Shown one piece after another: positions 34,225 to 47,700 of a stretch of 64,000 bases of DNA. The number at the start of each line of letters is the position of its first letter. Positions within the stretch are counted from its first letter, which is position 1. This DNA comes from Warburgia ugandensis. Taxonomy: Eukaryota > Streptophyta > Magnoliopsida > Canellales > Canellaceae. Where the stretch lies: positions 52,751,257-52,815,256 of the forward strand of contig CP141128.1 in NCBI GenBank assembly GCA_035236585.1, given 5' to 3'. The notes under the pieces are model-generated. The model was not told the origin of the DNA, searched no databases, and saw only the letters and a list, made by a program, of their open reading frames with translations. A program made the position numbers and the translations under genes.

Positions 34225-35066
34225 TTAAATTGTAGGGTTATCTAAATTGACTTGATTTCTTAACCCTCACCTAGTGATCCATTCAATTTCGTGATCTACA
34301 AATGCTAAATCTTGGTTCAAAGATCTACAACCATGCAATATACCAATATGTGGTGTAATGAACTCAACTCAATATACAATGAAAGATATTCATTCTACAC
34401 AATGAAAGAGTGTCCTCTTTTTCACTAACTAAACTAGGAAAACCTAAACTAAATGATGCAAGGGTGCCAAAATCGACGCACATAGAAAGGACACACAATC
34501 AATCTACCCCTCATCCAAACAAGCCAAAATTTTTATTTATCTTGAATTAATTTAAGGGAGTAGCTTTTAGATTAATACTAACGATACTAGCTCCTCCTCT
34601 CTTTCAAACTTGTCTTCCTACTTCCTAGTTAAATCATAAATAAATCAACCACTTCACACCCCCCTCAATTAGCCATAGGTAATCTAAGTCATCAAGTGTG
34701 TTAGCAGAGCTAGTAATTTAAATACCAACGCAATTGATTATCTCGGGGCCAGTGGAGTGATAGTAATTTGACTCCTTCCAAAAGGGTTCTATGAGCTCGA
34801 GGGCTACTATAGGTCTCTTCTAATTAATTTGTCGAAGATCAGGGTGCACAATAGGTGATGATTAACCTAGGTGGGCAAGAGGTGATGATAAAATTCACCC
34901 TTGATCTTGTAGGCTTGTTGCCCTTACTAATCATTTTTTCATTCTCATGGCAATCAATCAATCATATAATCAACTCAATCAATCATATAATCAACTCAAA
35001 CTAATAAATGTTTCCTAAAGATGCAAAAAAGGTTGTAAATTAGTGTGTTTAGGCATCGATAGATGA
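34225..35066 (-). mobile_element. B3 5' leader
   Basis: This stretch is homologous to the leader modules at 25928, 27451 and 61205 (GAGTAGCTTTTAGATTAATA, then ACCTAGGTGGGCAAGAGG). It contains a 21-bp tandem duplication (ATCATATAATCAACTCA twice) at about 34960-35000. The primer site and 5' LTR of B3 are missing: at about 35066-35090 it meets a plus-oriented LTR fragment. No coding sequence is seen. Confidence 0.6.
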
Positions 35067-35089
35067 GACACTATAACCAGGACATCCTA

Positions 35090-36060
35090 TGTCTATTGGT
35101 TATTTTATATAAAAAGTAATGAATTAGTAGCTCGTGTTATAACTTACAATGTTAATTTAGGGTTTTTTTGCTAAGATTTATAACAAATGCATTTCTGATT
35201 TAATAATTCAAAATTATGATATTTTGCAGATTTAGGAGCTACTCTAGAGAAGTTATGTGAATGATCATATTTTATAGAATTTAATTAGGGTTTTTCACCT
35301 TTTATAGGTACTAGAAAGATGATCCAATGGTTGTGATTGATTGGGATAAGAATTAAAGATCAAGATAAAGCCCAATTGACATAATCCAAAGCTTAATCAA
35401 GGATCAAGATCATCCCAGGGCAAGTAAAGAAGCAATTAGATAAGCGAAAGGTGACCAGAAATGGACCCAATCCTAAGTCATGCATTTCCACCACCTTTTC
35501 TTAGGAGCTATTCAAGCCACCTATATCATTTAAATAATGAAAAAGGGTGATAAGCCATATGAGCTACTCAAGCCTTGAAGCTAAACATTGAAACCACTTA
35601 AGCCACCAAGGAATGAGCCATCAAGCCAAAGAGGAGTGCCACATGGAGCCACACAATTAAAGCATCAATTCAAGCAACTTTCTTATGTTAAAAGTGTGAT
35701 TTTTAATGGATTTTGAGATTAATGTAAAAGGTAAGATGATCATGCATGAAAAGACCCATTAAGAGAGAAAATCACACATTCCTAATCTATTTTCTAACCC
35801 TAATCCATCATTCACCCTAAGGTTCTAAGTTTTTAACTCAAGGAGGGAGCCACCTTCCTAGAAGAGGATGGCCCCCATTGTTTAGTTTGCAAAATTCAAG
35901 TGGTTTCCTAATAAGGAAACCTCAGATCCAAGTCGATGCAATCATGCAAAAACCTTAGGTTTTATTCTAAATATTCATCTTTATTTCTTTCTTATTCCCT
36001 TGCTATTCCCACTAGCCAATCACCATCCAATTAGGAGCGTGGAGAGCCACTTACTAATTG
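35090..36060 (+). repeat. Fragment of an OTA-type LTR (D0), interrupted by D
   Basis: From about 35094 (TGTCTATTGG) this is homologous to the first kilobase of the D LTR in the same orientation. Shared blocks are AGGGTTTTT near 35160 and ATGATATTTTGCAG near 35215, then the AAGCCA-rich stretch at 35480-35640. It stops at 36060 where the D LTR starts. AATTG at 36056-36060 would be D's target duplication, and the partner is outside the window. The left end is approximate. Confidence 0.6.
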
Positions 36061-37100
36061 TGAAGTATATAGTTTTGCATAAAAACTACCCAATTAGCTA
36101 CCCATGTGTTACAACTTATAGGGGTAAATAGGGTTTTTAACAAAATTCGTAACACATGCATTCTTGACGTAGTGACTCAAAATTTTGATATTTTGTAGGT
36201 CCAAAAGATAATCCAAGGTAAGTATGTGATTAATCATATTTTTTATAATCTGATTAGAGTTTTTACTTTTTGTAGAGAGTGAGAAGGTGATCTGATGGTC
36301 GAGATCGATCGAGATAAACATTGAAGATCAAGATCAAAAAATTAAGTCAAAGTCTAAAAGTCATTAATCTGAATGACAAGTTCATCTTAGGACAAGCAAT
36401 GGATGCAATTAAAGAAGCTAAAGGTGACTAAAGTGGGCCCATGAAGTAAGCCATGCATTTCCACCACCTTTGCATGGAAACCATTCAAGCCACCCTAGCC
36501 ATATAAGCCATGAGAGAAGATGATAAGCCAAGGAATTTAAGCCACTCAAGCCTAGGGATTGATCTATGAAGCCATGCTAAGAGCCATGAAGCCCATCCAA
36601 TGAAGCCCTCAAAGTTAGCCATTAAAGCCACATAAGCTAAGTTAAATGGAAGGCCATGATTAAAGGAGAATCCAAAGCATTATCCTTAGGATTTATGGGG
36701 ATATTTGAAAGAGGATTAAGGAAAAATTCATGAGGATAAGCTGGCATATGGGCCAATAGGAACTTACCCTTTCATTTTTTATGCTTTTCCATGTTTCTCC
36801 CACTTATTTTCTCACTTTCCACCTCACTAAGGTGCACTACTATTTTCACTTTCCACTTAAGAGTCCTACCTTTCTAAGACTCTCGTACCTTCCATTCCAA
36901 CCATCCAATCAATCCCAACTCCATCCTAAACTAGCTAATCAGCTTTTTCCACCATAACCCCTCTTTCTTATTCATCTCATCATCTTCACCATTCAATTTT
37001 AATACAAGGGTTGCCATCATCTTCAATTCTCCATATATCTCTCAGTCCATAGCAATTCAATTTGAAACACATCTAGAAGAGGAGTTCCACATGAAACTCC

Positions 37101-37109
37101 TATAAATTA
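37101..37109 (+). promoter_or_regulatory. Likely TATA box of the D LTR
   Basis: TATAAATTA lies 1.04 kb into the LTR, in a position comparable to the TATAAATAG boxes of the B2 LTRs (50109 and 62254, minus strand). The CT repeat begins 60 bp downstream, probably just inside the transcript. Confidence 0.5.
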
Positions 37110-37166
37110 GGAGTTTCCTTATTTCTCTCTATGTTAACCAATCATCATGCATTCCACTCTCCACCT

Positions 37167-37168
<2 letters not shown>

Positions 37169-37262
<94 letters not shown>
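37169..37262. repeat. CT microsatellite, 47 uninterrupted units
   Basis: An exact CT run of 94 bp sits shortly after the likely TATA box of the D LTR. Perfect runs this long are young and length-variable. The leucine/serine open frames across it are artefacts of the repeat. Plant BBR/BPC proteins bind GA/CT runs in promoters, so an effect on LTR transcription is possible but not shown. Confidence 0.97.
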
Positions 37263-37265
<3 letters not shown>

Positions 37266-38823
37266 CTTAGCTTTCCAATCATCTTTCTACCTTCATGGGT
37301 GTCTCAAAAATTTTTACAAGGGGAGACGCCCCACCTAAAATGGTGGTGCCTCCCACCTTGATTCCACATTATGTTGCCCTAAGTTCCTCTTTTATCTTAA
37401 CCTTTAGATCCCATCCATTTGATCTCCAGCACACCTTCTCTGAAAGCTGCCTTAGGGAAGTACCCAAATGATATAAAAATTGTAAAATTTAAGGTTTTCA
37501 ATGCGAGAGGACAATTAGAAATGGGGAGAATGCACCCTCCATGGAAGGAGGCATCTCCAGCCATTCTCCCCTCCAAAGCACCTCAACATTTCCTCCTTTG
37601 GGTAGCCAATCTTTTCCACCCTTCCATGCATCCCTCTTCAAGGTATGTCTTTTTTCTTGTTTGTTCCAGCCTTAGATCCCTTCCTTGGATTTGTTTTAAT
37701 TGACTTGATTTCAAGAAGATTAGGTTAGTACATTGTTCTCCACTTTGCCTTTCTTTGCTTTATCTTTCTTTGTTTTTTCCTTAAGATCTTGGTGCAATTT
37801 TCTTGATCCTTTATCAAGGATCCAAGCTTGTTCTTCTTTGGTAGTGATAGTTAATAGAAGAGAATACTTGAAACATTGACCTTCCTCTTTGATTAACAAC
37901 TTGTTACTTCTTTAGATCCATTTTGTTAAGTGTTATTTACCATGCATAGTTCAACACATCTAACACATTTTCACTTAAATTCTTTCTTGGGATCTCTTGG
38001 CTTGCTAGTATACTTGAGTTTACAAGCATGAGAGTGAGTTGAAGTAGATATTTAAATTAGATTTCATGTTTTTAAATTGAATGCAATTTCCAACATCATG
38101 TACATGCTTTATGCATTCAACTTTTTGGATGTAATTGGTATTGTTTCAATGAAATCAATTGAAGTTTTTGTTTACACTTGTTTCCAATAGAAAAGAATTA
38201 TTGAATTGAATGTTTTAATGCATACAAAATTCATGCTTTGTATGTTGATTACTTAAAATTTGGAAACAGCATGGTACTGGAATTTCCAGCATTCCATAGC
38301 TTGACTAGTAAGGCTCCTTGGGAATAGTCTGATCATAAGACTATCATCATGAGACAATTAAGCACATTAGGCAGAATATAATCTTGATTATGCTTAATTA
38401 TTCACATTAGTTACTGCTGGTCTGATTTATTCTTTAGGAACCTAATTGAGTTTTTAAGTTGTGTGTTTAGTTCTTAGATCAAATTGCATGATAGTTAGTT
38501 ATAGGTCCATTGATTTCAGCTTATGTTAACCCTATTTATCATGGGCATAAACCCATAGACATGCACATGGTTTCAAGGTGTTTTCCCTTAGAAAAATTGG
38601 TTAATTTAAATTAGATTCTCATGCTCAAATTCTAGTTCTATTCATGCATTCCATGCTAGATTAGTTTGCATCATTGTTCATGTGTATTTTCTTGTTCATC
38701 CATGCATCTTGGTTACTTTTTTTCATGCATTCTTTCTAGCTTAATTCCATACATATCACTTGTTTAGTTGTTTGTGTAAGTATTACATGTTTTGATTTCT
38801 TAGTTAGATCATTGTTTAGGTTT

Positions 38824-39021
38824 AATTTGTATGTTAGGTTAGTTAAGAAAGTTGTCATGTTTAGGATTAGGAAATTCTAAATGTAGAAAGTTGTTAATTT
38901 CTTGCATTTTGAATTCCATCATTAATTTGCATGTTGGTTAGTTAAGAAAGTTGTCATGTTTAGGATTCAGAAATTCTAAATGTAGAAAGCTTCTAATTTC
39001 ATGCATTTTGAGTTCCATCAT
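38824..39021. repeat. Tandem duplication, unit about 99 bp
   Basis: GTTAGTTAAGAAAGTTGTCA and the following 80 bp occur twice in a row, the second copy starting near 38923, with scattered differences. It lies in the 3' part of the D LTR. Confidence 0.85.
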
Positions 39022-39188
39022 TAGTTTAGGTTAAAATCTCACTACCTTTGGCTAGGATTAAGTAATTTAAGGAAGCACCCACTAATCAAACTATCATTGA
39101 ATTTCTGGTAGGATTGACCTCCTCGCGTGAGAATACTATAACTGATTCAAGCGCTTGCGAATTTAACTTAAAAATCACAATAATTTTT

Positions 39189-39208
39189 TGGAGTTGTTGC
39201 ATGGAAGT
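39189..39208 (+). other. Primer binding site of element D (OTA-type)
   Basis: TGGAGTTGTTGCATGGAAG lies nine bases after the LTR end and resembles the OTA-lineage site TGGCGCCGTTGCCGGGGA. It fixes D as plus-oriented. Confidence 0.6.
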
Positions 39209-39273
39209 CGCACCATTTTGTGTAGTGGACCATACTTTAGATTATTTTCCTCTAGTCCAGGTTTAAAGTGCAT
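39209..39273 (+). mobile_element. Element D leader, left piece, ending in the B2 target duplication
   Basis: Sixty-five bases of D's leader stop at TGCAT (39269-39273), the left target duplication of B2. The leader resumes at 63166. Confidence 0.7.
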
Positions 39274-40405
39274 TGTTGTGTATTTTAGATTAAATATGCA
39301 AGAGGATGAATCAGTTGTAGTATAAGCAAGTGAGGTCGATCCCATGAGGAATCGAATGGTTTGTGTGTTAAGTTGGCCTTTCCTTAAACTACTTAGTCTA
39401 GCCAAAGAGAGTGGTTCTTAACTTAAACTAAGAATTAAAGAGAATTTGAAGCAAGTTAATCTAAAACTATGAGTGGAACTTAAGGAAACTAAGACAGGGA
39501 GTGCATGAAACAATGGAATGCATACATAAGGGATAGAATGCAGGTATGTTTATGAATCTCAAACAAAGATATTGCATTAGAACAGTCATGGAACATAACT
39601 TTTTAAATCAAGTCATTCATTCATAAAAATAGAATATTACACATGAACAAGTTTGTATTTTCATTAAATGAAAGAGTAATCAATACAAGTGTGGTGTGCA
39701 TCACTCAAGGAGTGTGTGCACCATTCAATGAACATCATACACTCCAAAATCAATCCTCTATCTTCCATGTAGTCTAATCCTATAGAAGCATGCAAGTAAC
39801 TCAATGAGAATCTAAGGAAAAAGAATGCAAAACAATGAGAAAGAAGGCATGGATTGAGCAAAGAACTTAAGCAGATTAAAGAAATAAGGCTTTGATCCAA
39901 GGATTACAGTCTTTTGGATGTCACTTCAAGAGAGTTGTGATCCTTGAATACAAAGTCCTCAAGCTGAAATAGAGAAGCAAACAACCAAGGAACATAAGGA
40001 GTCAAAGTAAGAAATCAAAGCGTGGGACTAAGAAACAAAGTATGGATGAAAATGCATGAAATTAAAAGGCAAGAAGCTTAATCTAATATCAACACTCTCT
40101 TAGCTTTCACTATAAGAGAGTTGTAGTCTTAGATTAAGGGATCTATGACCAAAATTAAAGATACAAATAGCAAGGAAACTATGGAGCAAAACAAAGCTAA
40201 ATAAACATGAAATCCTGAATCAAAATAAAGCAAGAAATCAAAAGAAATTAACTTGACCTTTGAAGGAGAAATTAAACATGACAAAGCAAGGAAAGATAGA
40301 GTGAATGGCGGCCCAAAGGATAAAATATTGAAGTTTAGAGAGGAAGAAGAGATGGGAGTTTTAAATGAGGAAGGAGGAGGGTGATGGAAGGAGGGAGATG
40401 CCCCC
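39274..40405 (-). repeat. B2 3' LTR, left fragment
   Basis: The plus strand starts TGTTGTGTATTTTAG. From about 39600 it matches the other B2 LTR (61426 onward) closely, for example the block AAGAGAGTTGTGATCC. It is cut at 40405 by the family C LTR. The frames at 39175-40413 show no domain. Confidence 0.82.
40401..40405. repeat. Target site duplication of the outer C LTR, left copy (CCCCC)
   Basis: It pairs with CCTCC at 50069-50073 (one difference). The uninterrupted paralogous site in the other B2 LTR is at about 62214 (GGGAGATGCCCCCTCC), which shows the state before insertion. Confidence 0.72.
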
Positions 40406-43400
40406 TGTAACACCCTTAACTTTTGTAAGAAGATTGAATAAATAATGAAATTAAAAATTTCAAGGAAAATCAGGCTGGAATATTAAGGTTATTAAAAATT
40501 CACTTCTCATTAAAGTAGAATAAAGATATAAGACATGTATAATTGAAAACATACTTGACGAACCATTCAGAATGACTACAAGTAGACAAATTCTAAGTTC
40601 GGATGAAAAATCCTTATTTTTTTCCATTTTTATGAATAAAAGGGTAAAGTGGTAATTTTACTCATAACCGAGCCTAAGACATAAAAATTTGGAATGTACT
40701 CAGAAATATGATTCCAATGCCACTAAGTGCGCTCAATTCCGAGTTCATGGGAATAAACCCTATTTTTCTCCATTTTTGGAATTAAAAGGGCAAAATCATC
40801 CTTTCACACCTCCGTGGGGCCCACAAAGCAATCCAATGGCTAGAAAACATGTCATCATGAGTCAAACCACTACCACTTTCTAGTGGAGAAGGAGGAGGTA
40901 GTGGGAATCTAATGACCATTTAATAATAAAAAGAATTGAACATGATAATTACATGTAATCATTAAAATTTCCAAAAACCCCTATAAATAGACCATAAAAT
41001 TCCCAACAAATTTTCTAATGTTCTTCACAAGGTCCTCTAGCATGCCCTAAAATACCAGCTCCAAAATCCTCCCCAATCTTTCCCAAAATTTTCTTCTTTC
41101 CTTCTTTCTTTCTCTTTCTCTGGAGAGTGTCCACAAATGCACCCGACAGATAATTCATGTCTGTTATTGGGGTGCATCTAGGGACGTGTCATCCTCTATG
41201 AACTAGGGTTTCTACCTAAGAAACCCTATTTAAATTAGCCATCCATTTCTATCCATTAACTTTCAATCTTAACCATTGGATCTATTTGGACTAAGGAGAT
41301 CTACAAAAGCCCTACAAAATTTGGATGATCTACCTCCTAGATCGCTGGGAAAATCAAAACAAAGACAAAAACGATACTGGGTACCATCCTAGTAGTCAAT
41401 CTTGGTTATTATAGCCAATCTAGCCTTTAAAAGTTAATTTGGAACCATCGAAACTCTTCAAGGAGGGGTGATCTACAAATGCCCCAAGGTCTCACTCCAT
41501 CTCCGACAACGGCGACAGAGGAATCTACTTCTATATATTTTTCGGAATTTAGGGTTTCTTATATCTTCTTCGGCATGATTTCTTCTCTGGTGACCCTCTC
41601 TTCACTAGACTGGCATAGGTAGGTGCACCTTTCTTCCCTCTTTCCATTCTGGCATTTAACTTGGGTTTTCCAGTCTCCAAGAGATCTCTCCAGCAGTTGA
41701 TCTATTGAGAATGACGGATCCAACAACAGGGTTGAGATGCACCATCTTAGATGGCTTAGATGAAACTTCTAAGCCGTTGGATGGATTCTTGGGGCCCAAA
41801 AACCCCAGAAGATCAAATCTTGGCCTTTGACTGTCAAGGATCGAGGAGATCCAATGATGGGTGATCCAACAGTCCAGATCTGGACCGTCTCACCCATAGC
41901 CAGTCACCTTTGTTCGACCACCTGTAATAGGCCATAACAGGCGCGGGCTGCTGGTCTTCCCGCACCAGTAAGCCTAGGTTAGATCTAAGTCATCCAATTT
42001 TTGAACTAGAAGCTCATTTTTGCAACTAAGAGCTCAATTTAGCTCTAATTCTATATCTAAAAGTGTCTATAAATTCCTTATCACTTGTAGAAGTTATTAA
42101 ACTCATAAGATCTATGTTTTCAATTGTATTTGCTTGTAATAATTAGTAAAATTCATGTCAATGGTATTGGATGATGATCAAGATGATTTTAAAATGAAAA
42201 TATGAACCAATAGATGGGTTTAGGAGGTCTCATATACCCATGGATCATGATTACAGTAAAATTTCTATATATCTAGATCAAGAAATTAAACAAAAACAAT
42301 ATGATCCAATATCAGCCCTTAAAACAGGCTAAAATCTAAAAATCCAAATTTTGATCTCAATGTAACTCCAAATTGAATTCGAAAAGTTGAGTTGGATTCC
42401 TCTTGATGAGGAGAACCCAATGAACCAACAAAATTATAAATTCAATTCATGAAAATTTATGTATTTAAGTAGATAAGGGTACTAAAATCCTTCATATACA
42501 AGATCTGGGATGATCAGACCATTCAAACCATTTTGGATGATGATCTAATAATATATTAACTTAAATAAATGGGTTAGATGTAATTGAATTGGCAGATCTT
42601 AAGAGATCTAGCCTTAAAAGTAGTAAAATCCATAAAAAAGAATGGAAATCTCCTTGATCAATTTGATCAAGGAGGATTGGACAGTATGGATGTAATTGAA
42701 TAATGATATAAAGTTAATATCATATGGATTTATGGACTTGATGATGATAATTTAGAGTAGATTAAGATCTATGCCCTTAATGTTGGAAAAAAATGACTTA
42801 AGATCTTCTTGATTGGTTAGATCAAGAAGGATTAGATTATTTGATGAGATGTATAAATGATCTAGTGATAAAATCACATTAATAAATTGTATTTGATCTA
42901 AAGGAAAATAAAAGATCAAGATCTAAACCCTAAAAGAGATGAAAAATGAATAGAAATCAACTATGACTGTTGGATCATGATGAATAGTTATGGCATGTTA
43001 AATTTTCATTTGAATTATTGAATGTTATTATAATTGTCTTTTTATTGCTTAGTAGATTTAATTGTTAGATTTATTTACTTATTTATGCTTTAATGCTTAT
43101 GCTATAAAAAATACATTGAAAATGTAATTAAATGAAAAATAGGGTTGAAGGACAATTACATGGAATGAATGACATAGACTTAATGATAGTAAGGGCTATA
43201 ATTAGTAGGATAATATAAGGAATATCATTTCCTTGGCCCAAATTAGGAGAATAATGAAACTCCATGAATGACATTTTAAATGTTCATGGATTTAATTAAA
43301 ATCAACTAGAAAGAGTACTTAGGGTTAAAATGCTTATAGGAACCTTATGAAAGGTTGAGCTAAGGTCACTCTAGTGAATGATGAACATGGTGGTTAAGGG

Positions 43401-44744
43401 AGTTTTCTAATAGAGCCTCACTCTTCTCCTACCTTCCATTGACGTTTGTAAAGTCTAAACACCTCCTTACATGAGGATTGAAGTAACCACTTTGTGTTCA
43501 ACCATTCAGCTAGTAAGCCTTAACCAATTTGACGTAAGAGGAGCTGTCTAGACTTAGGATGGAATAAGCTATCCTCAACTAGTAAAACATTAACTAGTTG
43601 AGTAATAATAATAAGAGCATAAAAGGTTAGTAAATTATCTAATCCTAATAAAAATTGTAAGTAAGATAAGGATGATCAAACAAGATCCATAGGATCTTGA
43701 ATGATCAAAAACAATAAGAATACGAATGTCGTATTTTATTATGTATGTATATGTAGAAAAATATAGATAGAGAACCTAAACCCTTAATCAAACATGATTC
43801 AAGAAAAATTAGGGCATCCCTTATAGGAATACATGAAGAAAGAATACTTGTATATAGGAATAACTTTATACATATGGCTTGACAAATGTATTAATCAAGA
43901 CCATGATGGGCAATGTGGAGTGAATACCACTTGAGATGTATGAATCAAGACCATGATACCATTTTGAGGTAGGTGGATGTACAAGAATGTATTAAGGATT
44001 CATGTGTATACATACATGATCTTATGTCTAGAATTATAGACCTTCATGATATAAGTATACTTAGTACCTTAGCATAATAATGATCCAATCACATGATCCA
44101 ACCCCATGATTCAATTCAACTGATCCAATCTAATGATCTAATCAAATGAGGTGAAAGTAATGAGATGTGTAGACTAAGGAAACCCTAAGAATAGGGCATA
44201 GAAAATATTCCAGCTTTAGTTAAACAGACACATCGTCTTATATGTACAATGTACTTTACATACAAGCATGGCAGCTTGTGATTTTATTTTACACAGCTGT
44301 AGGACTGAGGATGCTATGCTAGGAAAGTTATGAGGGTTTAGCTCCCTGAAATTTATATGATGGATACCATGCCCAAAGAGAGGCTAAATGTCGGGTGGGG
44401 CAATAATGGGAAGGCTGCCACAATGATAGCCATGGTCCCCCCATGCGGACATGTATTTTGTTATTTCCACAATTGGTATCAGTGGATTATTATGCAGTTA
44501 TTCAAGCGTGCTGTACAAATTTAGATTGCGGCATAGTAGTCCTTAAGTATTTTGCATTCTGATGCACATATGATAGGCATAGTGTAATGTCATAGCATGA
44601 TGAGATGCCACTACATGAGTTCCTGTAAAGAAAACCACATATGAGAATTGGCTGAATATTGATCTCCTAAGTGGAAGTATAGCTAGGGGAGGGAACAAGT
44701 TTTGAGCAATTTTCACAATTTTAACAGATTTATCCTATACTACA
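40406..44744 (+). repeat. Family C solo LTR (outer), left fragment
   Basis: The LTR starts TGTAACACCCTTAAC and, with 49524-50068, makes about 4.88 kb ending CCGAGTCATCACA. There is no primer site, polypurine tract or internal sequence between the pieces, so this is a solo LTR left by recombination between two LTRs. The ends resemble those of Element 1 (TGTAATGCCC, GTCGTCACA), and the block near 44310 (GATGCTATGCTAGGA) resembles the chromovirus LTRs here. A Tekay-like origin is likely but inferred. A TATA box is at 40982. The rest has no coding sequence. Confidence 0.88.
40982..40989 (+). promoter_or_regulatory. Likely TATA box of the outer C LTR
   Basis: TATAAATA lies 577 bp into the LTR. 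The inner C LTR has the same element at 48936-48943 on the minus strand, at an equivalent distance from its start. Confidence 0.65.
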
Positions 44745-47700
44745 TGTGATGACCTTGGTTTTTGTAACACGTTTTGTAATATATTTTGAAAGGCAGAGCC
44801 CTTAATAGTAAAAAAAATTCATAAAACAAAGCAGCAAAAGTTCTTTTCTTTAGAACTTGTTTTGTAAAACCCAAGTCATCACTTCATACATAATATAAGT
44901 TGAACTTTGTACAAGATAAAATTTCATTGAAGGAATATACTTTTATTAAATTCTAGAATCCATCTAGTGGTTCACAGTATAGCCAAATCCATTACAATAC
45001 TTGTCCAAATTATATAATCCAAAATTCAAAGCTCACCATACAATGAAACTCTCATTACAATACAATACTCTCAAACAAACCAAAATCCATGTCTTCAAGG
45101 GGTATACCTTGAAGATTATTCTCTTCAAATCTTCTATCTTCTTGAGCTCCTAACTCTCATTCCCTGTATCTAAGATATTGCAACATTTACAATATCTCAG
45201 CAAGCAATGCTTGGTGGGGGATTCAAGAAGCATAATAGTTGATAATATAATTCTAATACTTCATAATCCCGTTCTCCCTAAACATATTCATGTCTCTACT
45301 CTTTACTTTGTAATATATGTACATCCATATACATACATACTATACATGGGTAAATCAGTTAAATTTATGAAAGTAGTCAAATATCATTCCCAACTAAGCT
45401 AATCAATTCTCTCCATTATGAGAATTCAGTATTTCAGCTAATCCTACACTGGGAATTTCCCTTCTTGGGAAATATTGGTAATATACAATTACCTAGCATT
45501 TCATCATGGTAAAACATAAATCATTTCACTATGCCTACTCTCATATGCATCATAGTGCAAAATAATCAAAGGGCTACCATGCTACAGTCTAATCCGTACT
45601 AGTGTGCTCAGATAACTGCCATGTTCACCACTGATACCACGGTGGAAAATAGTATGTCACTGCCCATATGGGGAGACAACTCTTTCACAGTGGTGGCCTT
45701 CCCATAATTGGCATCATCAAATCATCAAATTTTAAGAAGGGGGTAGCCAAACCCTCATAACTCCTCTAGCATAGCATCCCCTAGGCTTATGCCTATTAAA
45801 ACAAAATTACAAGCTTCCAAGCTTGCATGTAAAATAGATTTCATATATATCAAACAATCTATCTGTTTACTTAGGGATGAAATATCTTCTAGTTCCTTAT
45901 TCACTTAAAGTCTAGTCATTAACCATTTTATATGTGTTTGGTTGGATCATAAGGGTTTTAGGGGATTTAATACAAGTATTAACATTACTCTTGTCAATAT
46001 AAGGTCATGGGTTCAATCATGTACATCCCATGTAAATGCATTCGTCAAATCCTCCGACCTTCAAGTAGTGATCCCTTTTCCCAGATCTCCCATAATCCTA
46101 ACTGATGTAGGTAATCTGTACATCCATACATACTATCAATATATATAAATTATGAACAATTCTATTGATCACTAGATCTGATGTTTAGAATAATCTTCAA
46201 ATCATTCATATCTAAGTATTTTCTATCTCTGAGTCTTTGTGTGTCCATCTCCTTGATTTTGATCTTTCATAGATCCTTTGATCGACAATCTACACTTGTT
46301 GATAAAGATCACGGTCCTAGATCTTCTATCATCTAGTTCTTCTTTGATCTAAGTTCAATTATTAGATCATCCCTAAGGAGGATGAATCTTGGTTTTCTTC
46401 CTTGAATCATCTTTGATCAAGGGTTTGGATTATTTAATCTAATGAACTAGATTTGATCTATAACATGCATACTAATAAACATGCATACTAAATACAATAC
46501 AATATTCTTATTCTTATTGTTCTTGATCTTTCAAGATCTAATGGATCTTGTTTGATCATCCTTATCTTACTTATAGTTTTTATTAGGGTTAGATAATTTA
46601 CTAACCTTTTATGCTCTTACTATTATTATTCAGCCAGTTAATGTTTTGCTGGTTCAAGGTAACTTATTTCAGCTTAAGTCTAAATTGCTCCTCTTATTTC
46701 CAATTGGCTAAAGCTTACTAGCTGAGTGGGTGAACACAAAGTGGTTACTTCAATCCTCAGGTAAGGAGGCATTTAGACCTCACAAACATCAACAGAAGGT
46801 AGGGGAAGAGCAAGGCTCTATTAGACAACCCCCTTAACCACTATGTTCAACATTCACTAGAGTGACCTTAGCTCAACCTTTCACAAGATTCCTATAAGCA
46901 TGTTGACCCTAAGTACTCTTTCTAATTGATTTTTCTTAAGTCCATGAACATTTACAATGTCACACATGGGGTTTATTATTCTCCTAGTTTGGGTCAAGGA
47001 TTTGATAATCCTTATATTGTCCTACTAACTATAGCCCTTACTAATTAAGTCCAAAATAATCCACTCTTATTTGTGTCATGAAACTCTACTTTCTCATTAG
47101 ATTTCATTTTTGGTGTTTTATGCTCTTTATCTCATAACAAGTAGATCTACTAATGAAATTTAACCATAAATGAATTATAAATTCAAAGCATAAAACTACA
47201 TAATTGAACAACTTAATGACAATGATACAAGGTACTTAAAATTACACTAGCTTGATTTTCAACTAATATACCTTAATAACTCAATTTAAACTAACATGGA
47301 CCTAAGGTACAATCTCATACTATAGTATAATCTTAAATGAAATCCTAGCATGGTCCTAAGTTACAATGTCATGAAATCATACTAACTTCGTCTTAAGTTA
47401 CACTTGCATAAAATCACACTAACATGCCCCTAAGATAATTAAATCTAGCAACCTACTATAACAATCTAATTACATATCATGCTAAAGTCTAAAAGTTACA
47501 CTAGTATGCTTTATAACATAAATCACATTTAAAATGCTATTAATAATTAATAAAAAATAAAAATAATTTCATTAATATTTTTAGAAACCTTTACTTATGA
47601 TCCAACCATTTGATTTTAGATCTTTTCCTTTTAATCAAGGATTTTAATTACATTTAGGGGGGTTTCTTCATTAAGGTCCAAAGATCATATTGCTTTGTTT

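Larger units (their letters stand above)
36061..39179 (+). repeat. Element D, 5' LTR (3.12 kb)
   Basis: The LTR starts TGAAGTATATAG, ends AAAAATCACA, and is followed by an OTA-type primer site. It is homologous, inverted, to the B2 and B1 LTRs. It contains a 94-bp CT repeat at 37169, a likely TATA box at 37101, a GC-richer block at 37510-37640 and a 99-bp tandem duplication at 38824-39021. Frames at 37131-37361 only translate the CT run. Frames at 36109-36321 and 37419-37703 have no domain. Confidence 0.8.

Noticed and set aside
34440..34480. GGGTGCCAAAATCGAC as a possible primer site for B3
   Set aside because: It is on the wrong side of the conserved leader module and is not adjacent to an LTR end.
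37131..37361. Two overlapping frames coding long leucine/serine runs
   Set aside because: They are direct translations of the CT microsatellite and have no unique domain.
41000..44700. Possible genes in the long stretch between transposon ends
   Set aside because: All of it aligns, inverted, with 45300-49518, which identifies it as LTR. No long open frame exists in it.
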